DNA of 64,000 nt, from NCBI GenBank assembly GCA_017472605.1, contig JAFUPV010000052.1, positions 1 to 64,000 of the forward strand. The letters run 5' to 3'. Source of the DNA: Lachnospiraceae bacterium (GTDB lineage Bacteria > Bacillota > Clostridia > Lachnospirales > Lachnospiraceae). Below the pieces are notes generated by a model that saw nothing but the letters and a program-made list of their open reading frames with translations, was not told where the DNA came from and did no database searches. This document shows, piece by piece, positions 8,116 to 17,938 of the stretch. How positions within the stretch are numbered: position 1 is the first letter of the stretch; the number at the start of each line of letters is the position of its first letter. The translations under genes and the position numbers were made by a program.

Positions 8116-9492
8116 TTAGCTGCCCTGGGAAGCGGTCGGTCTGTTTCCGATGTTCAGCTTCTTTCTCCAGATCACCATCAGACAGATGAAATGTACGCTG
8201 GCAGTCAGCGCCCAGGAAATCGGATAGGACACATAGAGGCAGTCCAGTGTCCGGTTCATTGCGAAAATCGTGTAAATGTAAATCACACGGAACAGGCAGG
8301 CTCCTGTCAGCGACACAATCATCGGCAGAACGGAATAGCCAAGACCGCGCACACTTCCCACCAGCGTGTCCATCATTCCGCAGAACAGATAGAAAATGGC
8401 CACATATTTCATTCGAAGCTGACCGATCCGGATTACCTCCGGAACATCGGTGTAAATCCGCAGCAGGGTACCGCTGGCCAGATATGCGCCTCCGCCCAGA
8501 ACAAAGCCGATCACGGCTACCATCCCCAGCGAATAGAACGTAATCTTCGGGATCCGCTCATATTTTTTCGCGCCGTAATTCTGACTGGTGAAACTCAGGT
8601 TTGTCTGGTAGAACGCGTTCATGGCGTTGTAAACAAAGCCCTCGATGTTTCCGGCTGCCGTGTTTCCAGCCATGGCATTGGCTCCAAACGAGTTAACCGA
8701 GGACTGGATCAGTACATTGGAAATGGAGAACACTGCGCCCTGCAGACCGGCCGGAAGACCGATCCGCGCCATGCGGATCAGCTTTTCCTTCACAATCCGC
8801 ACCCGTTTCAGCTCCAGATGGCAGATTCCCTCATCCTTCATCAGGCAGCGCACAACCATGACAGCGGAAAACGCCTGGGAGATGATGGTCGCAAGAGCGA
8901 CACCGGCCACATCCATGTGAAAGACAATCACAAAAATCAGGTTCAGCACCACATTGATCACACCGGCAATGGACAAAAAGTAAAGAGGGCGTCTGGTATC
9001 ACCAATGGCACGCAGGATCGCGCTTCCAAAGTTGTAAAGCATCACAACCGGCATTCCGGCAAAGTAAATTTTCATGTAAATGGCAGAACGGTCAATGACC
9101 TCCTCGGGCGTATCCATCAGCTCCAGCAGCGGACGGCAGAGCGTCACGCCGATGATCACAAGACAGAAACCGGCAATCAGGCTGATTGCAACCGAAGTAT
9201 GTACCGTTTCTTCCACGTCCTTTTTCTGGTTCGCTCCATAGTAATGGGCTACAAGGACATTGGTTCCCACCGACAGACCGATGAACAGGTTAATCATCAA
9301 ATTGCTCAGGGAACCGGTCGGGCTCAGCGCCGCCAGGGAATCCGAACCAGCAAACTGACCGACAACAATGATATCCGCCGCATTGAACAGCAGCTGCAGG
9401 ATACCGGAAAGCATGACAGGGATTGCAAAACGAATGATTTTTCCAAGGATTGGCCCGCTTGTCATGTCCATTTCATATGTTTTTCTGCTCAT
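8116..9492 (-). CDS. MATE-family multidrug/toxin exporter
   Basis: A 458-residue protein of twelve hydrophobic helices, the usual MATE length. The N-terminal half has I-P-V-M-L-S-G-I-L-Q-L-L-F-N-A-A-D and G-S-D-S-L-A-A-L-S typical of NorM/DinF-type carriers, which exchange organic cations for Na+ or H+. The ATG follows GAGGTGT by 5 nt. It is monocistronic, with a terminator at 7990-8032, and its substrate is unknown. It is one of three MATE genes in the window and is not closely adjacent to the others. Confidence 0.9.
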   Translation of the reverse strand: MSRKTYEMDMTSGPILGKIIRFAIPVMLSGILQLLFNAADIIVVGQFAGSDSLAALSPTGSLSNLMINLFIGLSVGTNVLVAHYYGANQKKDVEETVHTSVAISLIAGFCLVIIGVTLCRPLLELMDTPEEVIDRSAIYMKIYFAGMPVVMLYNFGSAILRAIGDTRRPLYFLSIAGVINVVLNLIFVIVFHMDVAGVALATIISQAFSAVMVVRCLMKDEGICHLELKRVRIVKEKLIRMARIGLPAGLQGAVFSISNVLIQSSVNSFGANAMAGNTAAGNIEGFVYNAMNAFYQTNLSFTSQNYGAKKYERIPKITFYSLGMVAVIGFVLGGGAYLASGTLLRIYTDVPEVIRIGQLRMKYVAIFYLFCGMMDTLVGSVRGLGYSVLPMIVSLTGACLFRVIYIYTIFAMNRTLDCLYVSYPISWALTASVHFICLMVIWRKKLNIGNRPTASQGS

Positions 9493-9591
9493 TTTTTACA
9501 CCTCTTTTATTTCCGTCAGGCACCCATTCGATCCGGAACCCGAAAACAGTTCCGCGCCGGCAGACACAAAACGTTCCGCGCCGTCAGCCTC

Positions 9592-11145
9592 TTACCTGCG
9601 AAGACTCCAGGAAGAACAATCCCAGACCTGCGCGCCAAGTGCCTCATAGAATTCCGGCTCATGGCATACCATCAGAATGCTTCCCTTATATTCCTTCAGC
9701 GCCGTCAGCAGCGAATCCTTCGCATCCACATCCAGATGGTTGGTCGGCTCGTCCAGAAGAAGGACGTTTGTCTCGCGGTTCATCAGCTTGCAGAGACGAA
9801 CCTTCGCCTGTTCACCGCCGGAAAGAACACGGACCTGACTCTCAATATGCTTGGTGGTCAGACCGCATTTTGCCAGAGCGGAACGGACTTCATACTGGTT
9901 CCAGGACGGGAATTCCTGCCAGATTTCTTCCATGCAGGTCGTTGTGTTGTCGCCGCTTACTTCCTGCTCAAAGTAGCCGATTTCCAGATAATCCCCCTGC
10001 TCCACCGTTCCGTCATAGGGCCGGATGAGTCCGAGAAGGCTCTTAAGCAGCGTTGTTTTTCCGATACCGTTTGCTCCCACCATCACAATGCGGCTTCCGC
10101 GTTCCATGTTAATGGAAATCGGAGCAGACAGCGGTGAATCGTAGCCAATCACAAGGTTCTCCGTGTGGAAGAGAATTTTTCCGGCTGTTCTTCCGTTCTT
10201 AAACCGGAATTCCGGCTTCGGACGCTCCTCTGCCAAAGTGATCACATCCATCTTGTCCAGCTTTTTCTGACGGGACATTGCCATGTTTCTGGTTGCCACG
10301 CGTGCTTTGTTGCGGGCAACAAAGTCCTTCAGCTGGGCGATTTCCTGCTGCTGGCGGTTATAGGCAGCCTCCAGCTGGGATTTCTGCACCTCATAGACCT
10401 CCTGGAAATGGTAGTAGTCACCCACATAGCGGGACAGCTTCTGGTTTTCCATGTGGTAGATGATGTTAATGACACTGTTGAGGAAGGGGATATCGTGAGA
10501 GATCAGAATGAAAGCATTTTCATATTCCTGCAGATAGCGCTTCAGCCACTCGATGTGCTGCACATCCAGGTAGTTTGTCGGCTCGTCCAGAAGCAGGATG
10601 TCCGGTTTTTCCAGAAGCAGCTTTGCCAGAAGGACTCTTGTACGCTGGCCGCCGGAAAGCTCCGTCACATCGCTGTCCAGTCCCAGCCGGTCCAGTTCAA
10701 AGGCACGGGCAACCTCGTCCACCTTGGAATCGATCATGTAAAAATCATGGGCCATCAGCATATCCTGCAGAGTACCCATTTCTTCCATCATATCCGCCAG
10801 CTCTTCCTCCGACGCCTCACCCATTTTATCACAAATCGCGTTCACCTGTGCTTCCATTTCATAGAGGAAATTGAAGGCGGACTGAAGGACATCGCGGATG
10901 GTCATTCCTTTTTCCAGAACGGTGTGCTGGTCCAGATAGCCGGTGCGGACATGCTTCGACCACTCAACCTTTCCTTCCTCCGGCGGCAGCTTGCCGGTGA
11001 TGATATTCATAAAAGTAGATTTTCCCTCGCCATTGGCTCCGATCAGACCGATGTGCTCTCCCTTCAGCAGACGAAACGAAACGTCCTGAAAAATGGCACG
11101 GTCTCCAAAGCCGTGGGAAAGATGTTCAACGTTTAAAATGCTCAT
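9592..11145 (-). CDS. ABC-F family ATPase (ribosome-associated type)
   Basis: A 517-residue protein with two ABC domains and no membrane helices. Domain 1 has Walker A G-A-N-G-E-G-K-S-T, signature L-S-G-G-Q and L-L-L-D-E-P-T-N-Y-L-D; domain 2 has G-A-N-G-I-G-K-T-T, L-S-G-G-E-Q and L-L-L-D-E-P-T-N-H-L-D. The charged linker (about 240-305) is the P-site interaction motif region of ABC-F proteins, which act on ribosomes in translation or antibiotic protection. The subtype is not decidable by eye. The ATG at 11145 has AAAGGAGT upstream; an upstream frame extension lacks a ribosome site. Confidence 0.88.
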   Translation of the reverse strand: MSILNVEHLSHGFGDRAIFQDVSFRLLKGEHIGLIGANGEGKSTFMNIITGKLPPEEGKVEWSKHVRTGYLDQHTVLEKGMTIRDVLQSAFNFLYEMEAQVNAICDKMGEASEEELADMMEEMGTLQDMLMAHDFYMIDSKVDEVARAFELDRLGLDSDVTELSGGQRTRVLLAKLLLEKPDILLLDEPTNYLDVQHIEWLKRYLQEYENAFILISHDIPFLNSVINIIYHMENQKLSRYVGDYYHFQEVYEVQKSQLEAAYNRQQQEIAQLKDFVARNKARVATRNMAMSRQKKLDKMDVITLAEERPKPEFRFKNGRTAGKILFHTENLVIGYDSPLSAPISINMERGSRIVMVGANGIGKTTLLKSLLGLIRPYDGTVEQGDYLEIGYFEQEVSGDNTTTCMEEIWQEFPSWNQYEVRSALAKCGLTTKHIESQVRVLSGGEQAKVRLCKLMNRETNVLLLDEPTNHLDVDAKDSLLTALKEYKGSILMVCHEPEFYEALGAQVWDCSSWSLRR

Positions 11146-11221
11146 GTAAAATGATACTCCTTTATCTTCCGATTCTTCCGTCAGTATACAATAAAAGCAG
11201 GGGAATTTCAAGCGAATCCGG

Positions 11222-11848
11222 TCACTGCTTCCGCACCTGATACAGCAGCAGCCGTCCTCTTTTTACACGAACCTCCGCTGTCATCCCCGGCAGCACCTCA
11301 TTGCTGATCCCATACTGATAGTCGCAGGTAATTGTCCCGTCATTGAGCGGATACTTTGCTCCTGTAATGGAAATTCCTTCCGCGGTTCCTGTCAGATTCA
11401 GCAGGGAAAAATAAGCAAACTGGTCTCCAATTCTGGCCGTTTCCGATGAAACCACCCGCATTTCCGCATGATCATCCACGGCAAGCGCCCGCTTTCCCAT
11501 GGAATCCAGCATGTAAAGGACAGAAACGTTTCCCAGAGTATGATCCAGACGGCCGCCAATGACACCGACCAACAGAAACTCCTCAAACCCTCTGGCGACA
11601 GCTGTCTTTATCGCGAAGACAGTATCCGTATCGTCCTTCTCACAGGGAAGAACAATTGTCTCCACGTCCAGATTGGGATTTTCATGGGAATCAAAATCTC
11701 CCACAATCAGATCCGGCAGGATTCCAAGACCCTCCCGATGTCTTAATCCGCAGTCACAGCAGATGTAAAAATCATCCGGCTTGAGATACCTGCGGACGAG
11801 ATCATACCGTTCAATCTCCGCTCCCGCTACTATGACACATCTTCTCAT
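11222..11848 (-). CDS. thiN: Thiamine pyrophosphokinase
   Basis: A 208-residue cytosolic enzyme that converts thiamine plus ATP to thiamine diphosphate. It shows D-L-I-V-G-D-F-D-S-H at about residues 45-54, the E-K-D-D-T-D pair motif and G-G-R-L-D-H-T-L-G-N, all hallmarks of the family, with a beta-rich C-terminal half. The ATG at 11848 is chosen because AGGGAG lies 6 nt upstream and it gives the normal family length; a 65-codon extension consists of tandem repeat sequence rich in Arg and Gly. No TPP riboswitch is visible before it. Confidence 0.88.
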   Translation of the reverse strand: MRRCVIVAGAEIERYDLVRRYLKPDDFYICCDCGLRHREGLGILPDLIVGDFDSHENPNLDVETIVLPCEKDDTDTVFAIKTAVARGFEEFLLVGVIGGRLDHTLGNVSVLYMLDSMGKRALAVDDHAEMRVVSSETARIGDQFAYFSLLNLTGTAEGISITGAKYPLNDGTITCDYQYGISNEVLPGMTAEVRVKRGRLLLYQVRKQ

Positions 11849-11908
11849 CAGACACTCCCTTCCTGCGCCGATGCCGACGGCAGCCAAATCCACCAGCCCG
11901 GTGGCGGT

Positions 11909-11998
11909 CCACTCTGCCAGACCACGGCAACCCGTCCTGCCAAATCGGCGGCAACCCATCCTGCCAGATCGGCGGAAACCCATCCTGCCAGACCGGCG
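11909..11998. repeat. 24-bp tandem array upstream of thiN
   Basis: Almost four 24-bp units (starts 11909, 11933, 11957, 11981) with the shared core CCTGCCARATCGGCGG. It lies upstream of the thiN ribosome site. The period is a multiple of three, so an open frame runs through it, but that frame is not expected to be translated. Confidence 0.85.
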
Positions 11999-12009
11999 TT
12001 TTTTTTGGA

Positions 12010-12040
12010 AAAAGCCACCTGCAAAAAACAGGTGGCTTTT
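12010..12040 (-). terminator. Terminator after the purine permease gene
   Basis: AAAAGCCACCTG and CAGGTGGCTTTT form a perfect 12-bp stem with a 7-nt loop. The flanking A and T runs make it active in either direction; the gene that needs it is the permease ending at 12075 on the minus strand. Confidence 0.85.
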
Positions 12041-12074
12041 CAACTTAAATGTTTACCATCTTATCATCCGTACA

Positions 12075-13442
12075 TTAAATGAAGATATACTTCAGAACAA
12101 AAACAACTGCCAGAATGTACATCAGAGGAGTTACCTTCTTTGCCTTTCCGGTTGCTGCATTTAATACAACGTAGGAGATAACGCCGAAAGAGATACCTTC
12201 GGAAATGGAATACAGGAACGGCATTGCCATGATGCAGATAAATGCCGGGATTGCTTCCAGCATATCGTCCCACATGATCTTTGTTACCTGCTGCATCATC
12301 ATAAATCCTACGATGATCAGAGCCGGTGCAGTCGCGAAGGACGGGATTGCAAGGAAGATCGGGGAGAACAGCAGAGCCAGCAGGAACAGAAGACCGGAAA
12401 CGATGGAGGTCAGACCGGTTCTTCCGCCTTCTGCAACACCTGCAGAGGACTCAACGAAAGTGGTGATGGTAGAAGTACCAAGGCATGCACCAAGAGTCGT
12501 ACCTACTGCGTCAGCCAGCAGCGCGCCCTTGATTCCCGGCAGCTTGCCGTCCTTATCCAGCATGTCAGCCTTGGATGCGCAGCCGATCAGTGTTCCCAGT
12601 GTATCGAAGATGTCTACGAACAGGAAGGAGAACACGATAACAACGAAGTCAAAGGTTGCAATAACAGAAAAGTCCAGCTTCATGAAGGTAGAGGACAGGG
12701 AGGACGGAGCAGAGATGATTCCGCTCGGAAGCAGGCTGTAGAAGCCGGCTTCTGCATCCGGTACATAGATTCCGAGGAGCTCGCAGATGATTCCAAGAAC
12801 CCAGGTAATCAGGATACCAAGAAGAATGTTTGCTTTTACCTTCTTGATTACAAGGAAAGCAGTGATCAGAAGACCAGCCAGTGCCAGAACAACAGTAATT
12901 CCCTCAGACTGCATGGTTCCGTTGGCAATTGCACTCTTAAAGGAGAACAGAGAAACCAGTGTTGCACTGTCTACTGCGATGTGAGCGTTCTGCAGACCGA
13001 TGAAGGTGATGAACAGACCGATACCAACGGAAACAGCAACCTTCAGGTTTGCCGGAATCGCGTTGAAAATCGCCTCACGAACGTTGGTCAGAGACAGCAG
13101 GATGAAGATAATACCTTCCACAAATACAGCGGTCAGCGCGATCTGCCAGGAATATCCCATTACACCGCATACGGTGTATGCAAAGTACGCATTCAGACCC
13201 ATGCCGGCGGAAAGAACGAACGGCAGGTTGGCAAAGAATGCTATGCAGAAGGATGCCAGCGCAGATGCCAGCGCGGTAGCGGTAAAGACTGCACCCTTAT
13301 CCATTCCGGACGCGCCGAGAATGCTGGGGTTTACAGCCAGTATGTAAGCCATGGTCATGAACGTGGTAATACCGGCGATCACTTCTGTTTTCGCGTCGGT
13401 TCTGTTCTCTTTGAATTTGAAAAACTTGAATAACTTCTCCAT
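12075..13442 (-). CDS. NCS2/AzgA-type purine (guanine/hypoxanthine) permease
   Basis: A 455-residue membrane protein with about twelve to thirteen helices. The N-terminal region (K-T-E-V-I-A-G-I-T-T-F-M-T-M-A-Y) and the motif F-V-L-S-A-G-M-G-L-N-A-Y-F are characteristic of AzgA/PbuG-type proton-coupled hypoxanthine and guanine permeases. It starts 20 bp after the phosphomutase stop with GAGGG 7 nt before the ATG, so it may be transcribed with the mannan locus, although purine uptake has no evident link to it. No purine riboswitch can be placed in the 20-bp gap. A strong terminator follows. Confidence 0.88.
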   Translation of the reverse strand: MEKLFKFFKFKENRTDAKTEVIAGITTFMTMAYILAVNPSILGASGMDKGAVFTATALASALASFCIAFFANLPFVLSAGMGLNAYFAYTVCGVMGYSWQIALTAVFVEGIIFILLSLTNVREAIFNAIPANLKVAVSVGIGLFITFIGLQNAHIAVDSATLVSLFSFKSAIANGTMQSEGITVVLALAGLLITAFLVIKKVKANILLGILITWVLGIICELLGIYVPDAEAGFYSLLPSGIISAPSSLSSTFMKLDFSVIATFDFVVIVFSFLFVDIFDTLGTLIGCASKADMLDKDGKLPGIKGALLADAVGTTLGACLGTSTITTFVESSAGVAEGGRTGLTSIVSGLLFLLALLFSPIFLAIPSFATAPALIIVGFMMMQQVTKIMWDDMLEAIPAFICIMAMPFLYSISEGISFGVISYVVLNAATGKAKKVTPLMYILAVVFVLKYIFI

Positions 13443-13462
13443 TTTTATTCCCTCTTCTGTGA

Positions 13463-15178
13463 TTAATCGCGAACCGTGTCAAGCAGTGCATTCAGTTTCT
13501 CAACGGAATCCTCAATGCCGGTACCCTTTACCCCTGCATAGAACTTAATCTTCGGTTCGGTGCCGGACGGACGAACGCAGAACCACGCATCATCCTCCAG
13601 ATCAAAATAAAGTACATTGGACTTGGGCAGTCCTGTGGTAGTCTTCTCGCCGGTTGCCATGTCCACAATCACATCATTCTTGTAATCACGGAACTTCAGC
13701 ACACGGTAAGCGCCAACCTGTTTTGGAGTATCCTGACGATAAGCGTCCATCATCTCCTGCATCTTCTTTGCTCCGTCTGCCCCCTTGAAGGTCTTGGATA
13801 CCTGATCTTCTCTGTAATAACCATACTTCTCATAGATCTGGATCATCTTGTCCCAGAGCGTGATTCCCTGTGTCTTGTAATAAGCAGCTGCTTCACAGAG
13901 AGCCATCACTGCAACAACCGCATCCTTATCTCTTGCATGGGTACCAACCAGACAGCCGTAGCTTTCCTCAAAGCCGAACAGATACTCATTGCTTCCGCTC
14001 TGCTCGAAGAACTTGATCTGCTCACCGATGAATTTGAAGCCGGTCAGCGTCTCGATGAAGTCCACATCATATTCCTTCGCAACTGCCTGAGCCATGTTGG
14101 AAGAAACGATGGTGGTGACAAGTGCTCCGTTCTTTGGCATCCGGCCAAGAGCCTTCTTCTGCTCCAGCTGATACTCGCAGATCAGCATGCCGGACATGTT
14201 TCCGGTAAATACCATGTACTCGCCGGTCTTTGTGTCCTTTGCGTAAACGCCAAGACGGTCCGCATCCGGGTCGGTTGCCAGCACCAGATCCGCATCGGTC
14301 TCGGCAGCCAGCTTCAGAGCCAGCGCAAATGCCTTCTTGTCCTCCGGGTTCGGGTAGGAAACGGTAGGGAAGTTGCCGTCCGGCAGCTCCTGCTCCGGTA
14401 CAACGAGAACGTTCTCAAAGCCAAGCTCCTTCAGAACACGGCGAACCGGAACGTTTCCGGTACCGTGGAGAGGTGTGTAAACGATCTTCAGGGAGGAAGC
14501 CATTTCCTTAATCGCTTCCGGATGAAGAACCAGCTTCTTTAACGCTTCCATGTACCTGTCATCAATTTCGGCACCGATCACTTCATAGAGACCGGAAGCT
14601 TTCGCTTCTTCTGCAGACACTTTCTGAATATCCGCATAGTCCGTGATCGCATTTACCTCGGAGATGATCTCATGATCCTTCGGAGCGGTGATCTGTGCGC
14701 CGTCTTCCCAGTAAACCTTGTAACCATTGTACTCAGGCGGGTTATGGCTTGCTGTAACAACGACGCCGGCTGTGCAGCCCAGTTCACGAAGCGCAAAGGA
14801 CAGCTCGGGAGTCGGTCTTAAGGAATCAAAGATGTATGCCTTGATGCCGTTGGCTGCGAACACACAGGCAGCCGTATCTGCAAACTCGGGTGACATGCGG
14901 CGGGAATCGTAGGCGATGGCTACTCCCTTTTCCTGTGCACCCTGCTTCTTAATGTAGTTTGCAAGACCCTGACTCGCCTTGCCTACGGTGTAAACGTTCA
15001 TGCGGTTGCTTCCCGCACCGATGACACCGCGCAGACCGCCGGTACCAAACTCCAGCTCTTTATAGAACCGGTCAAAAATCTCGTCCTCGTTTCCTTCAAG
15101 AGCCTTCAGCTCCGCCTTGGTAGCCTCGTCAAAAATCGGAGACTCAGTCCAATACTTATAGCTTTCCATTACGTTCAT
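13463..15178 (-). CDS. Phosphohexomutase (phosphogluco/phosphomannomutase)
   Basis: A 571-residue alpha-D-phosphohexomutase. The phosphoserine loop T-A-S-H-N-P places the catalytic Ser at 144, the metal loop D-P-D-A-D-R is at 303-308, and the sugar loop G-F-E-E-S-Y-G lies near 405. As the last carbohydrate gene of the mannan operon it would convert mannose-1-phosphate from the phosphorylases to mannose-6-phosphate; glucose-1-phosphate is an alternative substrate. The ATG at 15178 lies 10 nt from GGAG; an ATG six bases upstream is too close to that site. A 199-bp gap with short hairpins separates it from the esterase gene. Confidence 0.88.
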   Translation of the reverse strand: MNVMESYKYWTESPIFDEATKAELKALEGNEDEIFDRFYKELEFGTGGLRGVIGAGSNRMNVYTVGKASQGLANYIKKQGAQEKGVAIAYDSRRMSPEFADTAACVFAANGIKAYIFDSLRPTPELSFALRELGCTAGVVVTASHNPPEYNGYKVYWEDGAQITAPKDHEIISEVNAITDYADIQKVSAEEAKASGLYEVIGAEIDDRYMEALKKLVLHPEAIKEMASSLKIVYTPLHGTGNVPVRRVLKELGFENVLVVPEQELPDGNFPTVSYPNPEDKKAFALALKLAAETDADLVLATDPDADRLGVYAKDTKTGEYMVFTGNMSGMLICEYQLEQKKALGRMPKNGALVTTIVSSNMAQAVAKEYDVDFIETLTGFKFIGEQIKFFEQSGSNEYLFGFEESYGCLVGTHARDKDAVVAVMALCEAAAYYKTQGITLWDKMIQIYEKYGYYREDQVSKTFKGADGAKKMQEMMDAYRQDTPKQVGAYRVLKFRDYKNDVIVDMATGEKTTTGLPKSNVLYFDLEDDAWFCVRPSGTEPKIKFYAGVKGTGIEDSVEKLNALLDTVRD

Positions 15179-15377
15179 GAAATGCATACTCCTTTCGCTT
15201 TCCCTGCCATGAAGCGTTCCTGTCATACCGTATCGTTTCATGCAGACATCATTTTTATTTTATCATCAGTTTCGGCTGCTGTCCATCCTTTTTGCGGCAG
15301 CCGGATCGATTTTCTCTTTATCCCAAAGAATCCGTTAAAAACCGTCAGGAAATTGCGACTTTTAACCAACGTCTCTT

Positions 15378-16466
15378 TTACGCATAAATCACAGAAACAA
15401 GATAAAACGGTCTCACCACATTCTGTGCGTCCGTCACCCGGATCTCAAGCCGATGCATCTTCTTCTCCCCATGGTGCAGCAGCGGCTCCAGATAGAGACA
15501 GTCTCCCCATGTCTGGTCGAAATTTCCGTCCAGCACAACCGCATTCGCTTCATCTCCATCGATCACTGCGGCTGCAACCGGAACCGGCTGCTCCACAGAC
15601 TTGCGGTACTGAACCGCCAGGCAGGAGCACTCCAGCTCAAACACAATGGAATCACCAACCTGCTCTGCCGTCCATCCGTTTCTGAAATTATCCCAGATTC
15701 CTTTCTTTTCAACGGTATCCGCCATGAATCCCTTCAGCTGCGCACAGTTGTCCTGAATCTGGAGGCGCGCACTGGCTTCATAGGCATTTTCTGTCAGTGG
15801 CGCCGGGAACTCTGCAGCCGTTTCCGGATTCTTCCAATCCGCCTTTACCTCTTCCAGAAGCGCAGTGATCTGTCCCGCCACAAGCGCATGTCCCTTATCA
15901 TTCGGATGCAGATCATCCGGAGTCAGCTCTCCTCTCACCAGTTCTCCTGCCTCCATGGCCGCATAAATGCTGTCCTTCATGCTGACACAGGGAATTCCAT
16001 AGTGAGCGCCGATGCGGTTGTGATACGCCTGGGCATTCACGCCGGTATCGTAGCAGACATTGTTCATGATCACCAGAGCCGGTGCGGACGGTGCCTGCAG
16101 AAGACGACGGATCAGACCCTCAAAGGTTTCTTCAAAAAATTCCGTTGCGTCATCGTTCACTGTGAAATCCACGACAACAACATCCGGGCGGTACATCAGC
16201 ACGTCACTCCATGCTCTTGCCCCGCCAAAGTGAGAGGTTGTCCCACCGATTCCGCCATTGATATAGTTAAACTTTGCCTTCGGAAACGCTTTGCACCACC
16301 AGTCATAGACCAGATATGCATAGCAGGTCTGCGGTGTCGATGACAGGCTTCCCTGTGTGATGGAACCGCCCAGAAATCCGATATTCAGTGTCTCCCCCGC
16401 CTCTGCGCGTGCCATCACCTGCTTCAGCTTTGCCCAGTTTCCTCTGTTTGCCAATCCATGTTTCAT
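15378..16466 (-). CDS. CE17-like SGNH acetylesterase for acetylated mannan
   Basis: A 362-residue intracellular esterase without signal peptide. Residues 25-215 form an SGNH hydrolase: block I G-G-S (Ser35), oxyanion Gly75/76, block III N105, and D185-x-x-H188. A beta-rich C-terminal domain (about 225-362) follows, as in the two-domain CE17 esterase of Roseburia intestinalis, which removes 2-O-acetyl groups from mannosyl residues with the aid of a CBM35-type domain. The family and position are a good match; the acetyl position attacked is inference. The ATG at 16466 has GGAGG 8 nt upstream. Confidence 0.75.
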   Translation of the reverse strand: MKHGLANRGNWAKLKQVMARAEAGETLNIGFLGGSITQGSLSSTPQTCYAYLVYDWWCKAFPKAKFNYINGGIGGTTSHFGGARAWSDVLMYRPDVVVVDFTVNDDATEFFEETFEGLIRRLLQAPSAPALVIMNNVCYDTGVNAQAYHNRIGAHYGIPCVSMKDSIYAAMEAGELVRGELTPDDLHPNDKGHALVAGQITALLEEVKADWKNPETAAEFPAPLTENAYEASARLQIQDNCAQLKGFMADTVEKKGIWDNFRNGWTAEQVGDSIVFELECSCLAVQYRKSVEQPVPVAAAVIDGDEANAVVLDGNFDQTWGDCLYLEPLLHHGEKKMHRLEIRVTDAQNVVRPFYLVSVIYA

Positions 16467-16663
16467 TTCATCATCCTCCGGTTGTCTTTCCATTTCTGTC
16501 ATTTTCCGTCTTTTTTACACTGCATCCCGCCGCTCAGTCTGTTTTTGACACGCCGGGATGACCGTCTATTTTTCGTTCTTTTCGCTGACTCAGCAGCCCA
16601 TCATGTCTCACAAGCAACAATACCCCGCAGCAGAACAATTCTGCCGCAGGGTTCTGCTGTCAC

Positions 16664-17836
16664 TTAAAGACTCTTCAGATATTCAAGATTCTTACGGATC
16701 AGGTCGCAGCGCTGCGCCACGCACTCCACGGAACGGCCCGGATCCTGTGGTGTCTGGAACACATAGTCAACCAGACGGTCGATGGTCGTTGTTGCCACAT
16801 GAAGTCTGGTATCGCTGGACGCATAGTAAATGTAGACCACATCATCCTTTACGATGGCACCATTGGTAAACACAACGTTGGAAACGTCACCGACGCGCTC
16901 CCAGTCTCTCGGTCCGATGAGCATGCCGGACGGCTCTGCAATCACTCTGGACGGATCATCCAGCGCAGTCGCAAAGGCATAGATGACATAGCGGAGACCT
17001 GCTGCTGTGTTTCTTACACCATGGGCAATGTGGATCCAGCCCTTCTCTGTTTTGATCGGAACTGCACCGGCACCGTTCTTTGCCTCGGTGATGGTGTGAT
17101 ACTTTCTCTTGCTGGTGATGATTTCTTCGTCAATCACTGCATGCTCGATGTCATCGCAGAGACCGAAGCCAACACCGCCGCCGCTTCCGGTGTCGATGAA
17201 ATCGTCCATGGGGCGGGTATAGAAGGCATACTTTCCATTAATAAATTCCGGATGAAGAACCACGTTTCTCTGCTGCGGAGAACGAAGGGTCTTCAGGTTG
17301 GGCAGACGCTCCCAGGTCTTTAAGTCCTTTGTGCGGACAATACCGGCTGCCGCAACAGCAGCAGACAGGTCGTTTACTGTGGTGTCCTTGCTCTCGGAAC
17401 AGAAGACACCGTAGATGTAGCCGTCCTCATGCTTTGTCAGACGCATATCGTAAACATTGGTTTCCTCCGGGCACACATCGTCCAGAAGGATCGGATAATC
17501 CCAGAAACGGAATCCGTCCACGCCATTGTCACTCTCTGCCACAGCAAAGAAGGACTTCCGGTCATTTCCCTCCACACGGGCAACCAGATAGAACTTGCCG
17601 TCCAGCTCAATGGCACCGGAATTAAACACGGCATTTACGCCAAGGCGCTCCATGAAATATGGATTGATCTCCGGATTTAAGTCATATTTCCACTCAACCG
17701 GAATGTGCTCTCTTGTCAGGACCGGATTTTCATAGCGGTCATAAATTCCATTATAGAAGTCGGATTTGCGGTTTTTTGTCGCAATCAGCTTTTCCAGCTT
17801 ATTTTTCTCTACAAAATACTGCTCATGAAGCTTCAT
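16664..17836 (-). CDS. GH130_1-type 4-O-beta-mannosyl-glucose phosphorylase
   Basis: A 390-residue cytoplasmic five-bladed propeller phosphorylase. The catalytic Asp is D130 in N-V-Y-D-M-R-L-T, and the length and the long N-terminal helix match subfamily 1 enzymes (Man-Glc phosphorylase) rather than the shorter mannooligosaccharide enzymes. It cleaves Man-beta-1,4-Glc with phosphate to mannose-1-phosphate and glucose. Its substrate is the product of the epimerase encoded immediately upstream (102 bp gap), which strongly supports the assignment. AAGGAG lies upstream of the ATG. A 197-bp gap with two hairpins lacking T-runs follows before the esterase. Confidence 0.85.
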   Translation of the reverse strand: MKLHEQYFVEKNKLEKLIATKNRKSDFYNGIYDRYENPVLTREHIPVEWKYDLNPEINPYFMERLGVNAVFNSGAIELDGKFYLVARVEGNDRKSFFAVAESDNGVDGFRFWDYPILLDDVCPEETNVYDMRLTKHEDGYIYGVFCSESKDTTVNDLSAAVAAAGIVRTKDLKTWERLPNLKTLRSPQQRNVVLHPEFINGKYAFYTRPMDDFIDTGSGGGVGFGLCDDIEHAVIDEEIITSKRKYHTITEAKNGAGAVPIKTEKGWIHIAHGVRNTAAGLRYVIYAFATALDDPSRVIAEPSGMLIGPRDWERVGDVSNVVFTNGAIVKDDVVYIYYASSDTRLHVATTTIDRLVDYVFQTPQDPGRSVECVAQRCDLIRKNLEYLKSL

Positions 17837-17938
17837 TCTGTTTCTCTCCTTGCATCATCCTGCGCACTTCCCTCGCGGTCCGGCAGCAGATTCTCTTACA
17901 TCTGCCCGCATCCGCAGACACGGGCAAAAATTCCTCTC

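Noticed and set aside
8191-10137. A 648-codon open frame on the plus strand across the MATE and ABC-F genes
   Set aside because: It is antisense to two well-recognised genes, has no ribosome site and shows no domain; codon bias of the sense strand keeps it open.
11849-12043. N-terminal extension of thiamine pyrophosphokinase
   Set aside because: It is encoded by a 24-bp tandem repeat, lacks a ribosome site and makes the protein longer than the family norm.
13443-13462. Purine riboswitch before the NCS2 permease
   Set aside because: Only 20 bp separate it from the phosphomutase gene; no aptamer fits.
16623-16651. Hairpin after the GH130_1 gene as a terminator
   Set aside because: The stem is good but no T-run follows on the minus strand, so at most it pauses transcription or protects RNA.
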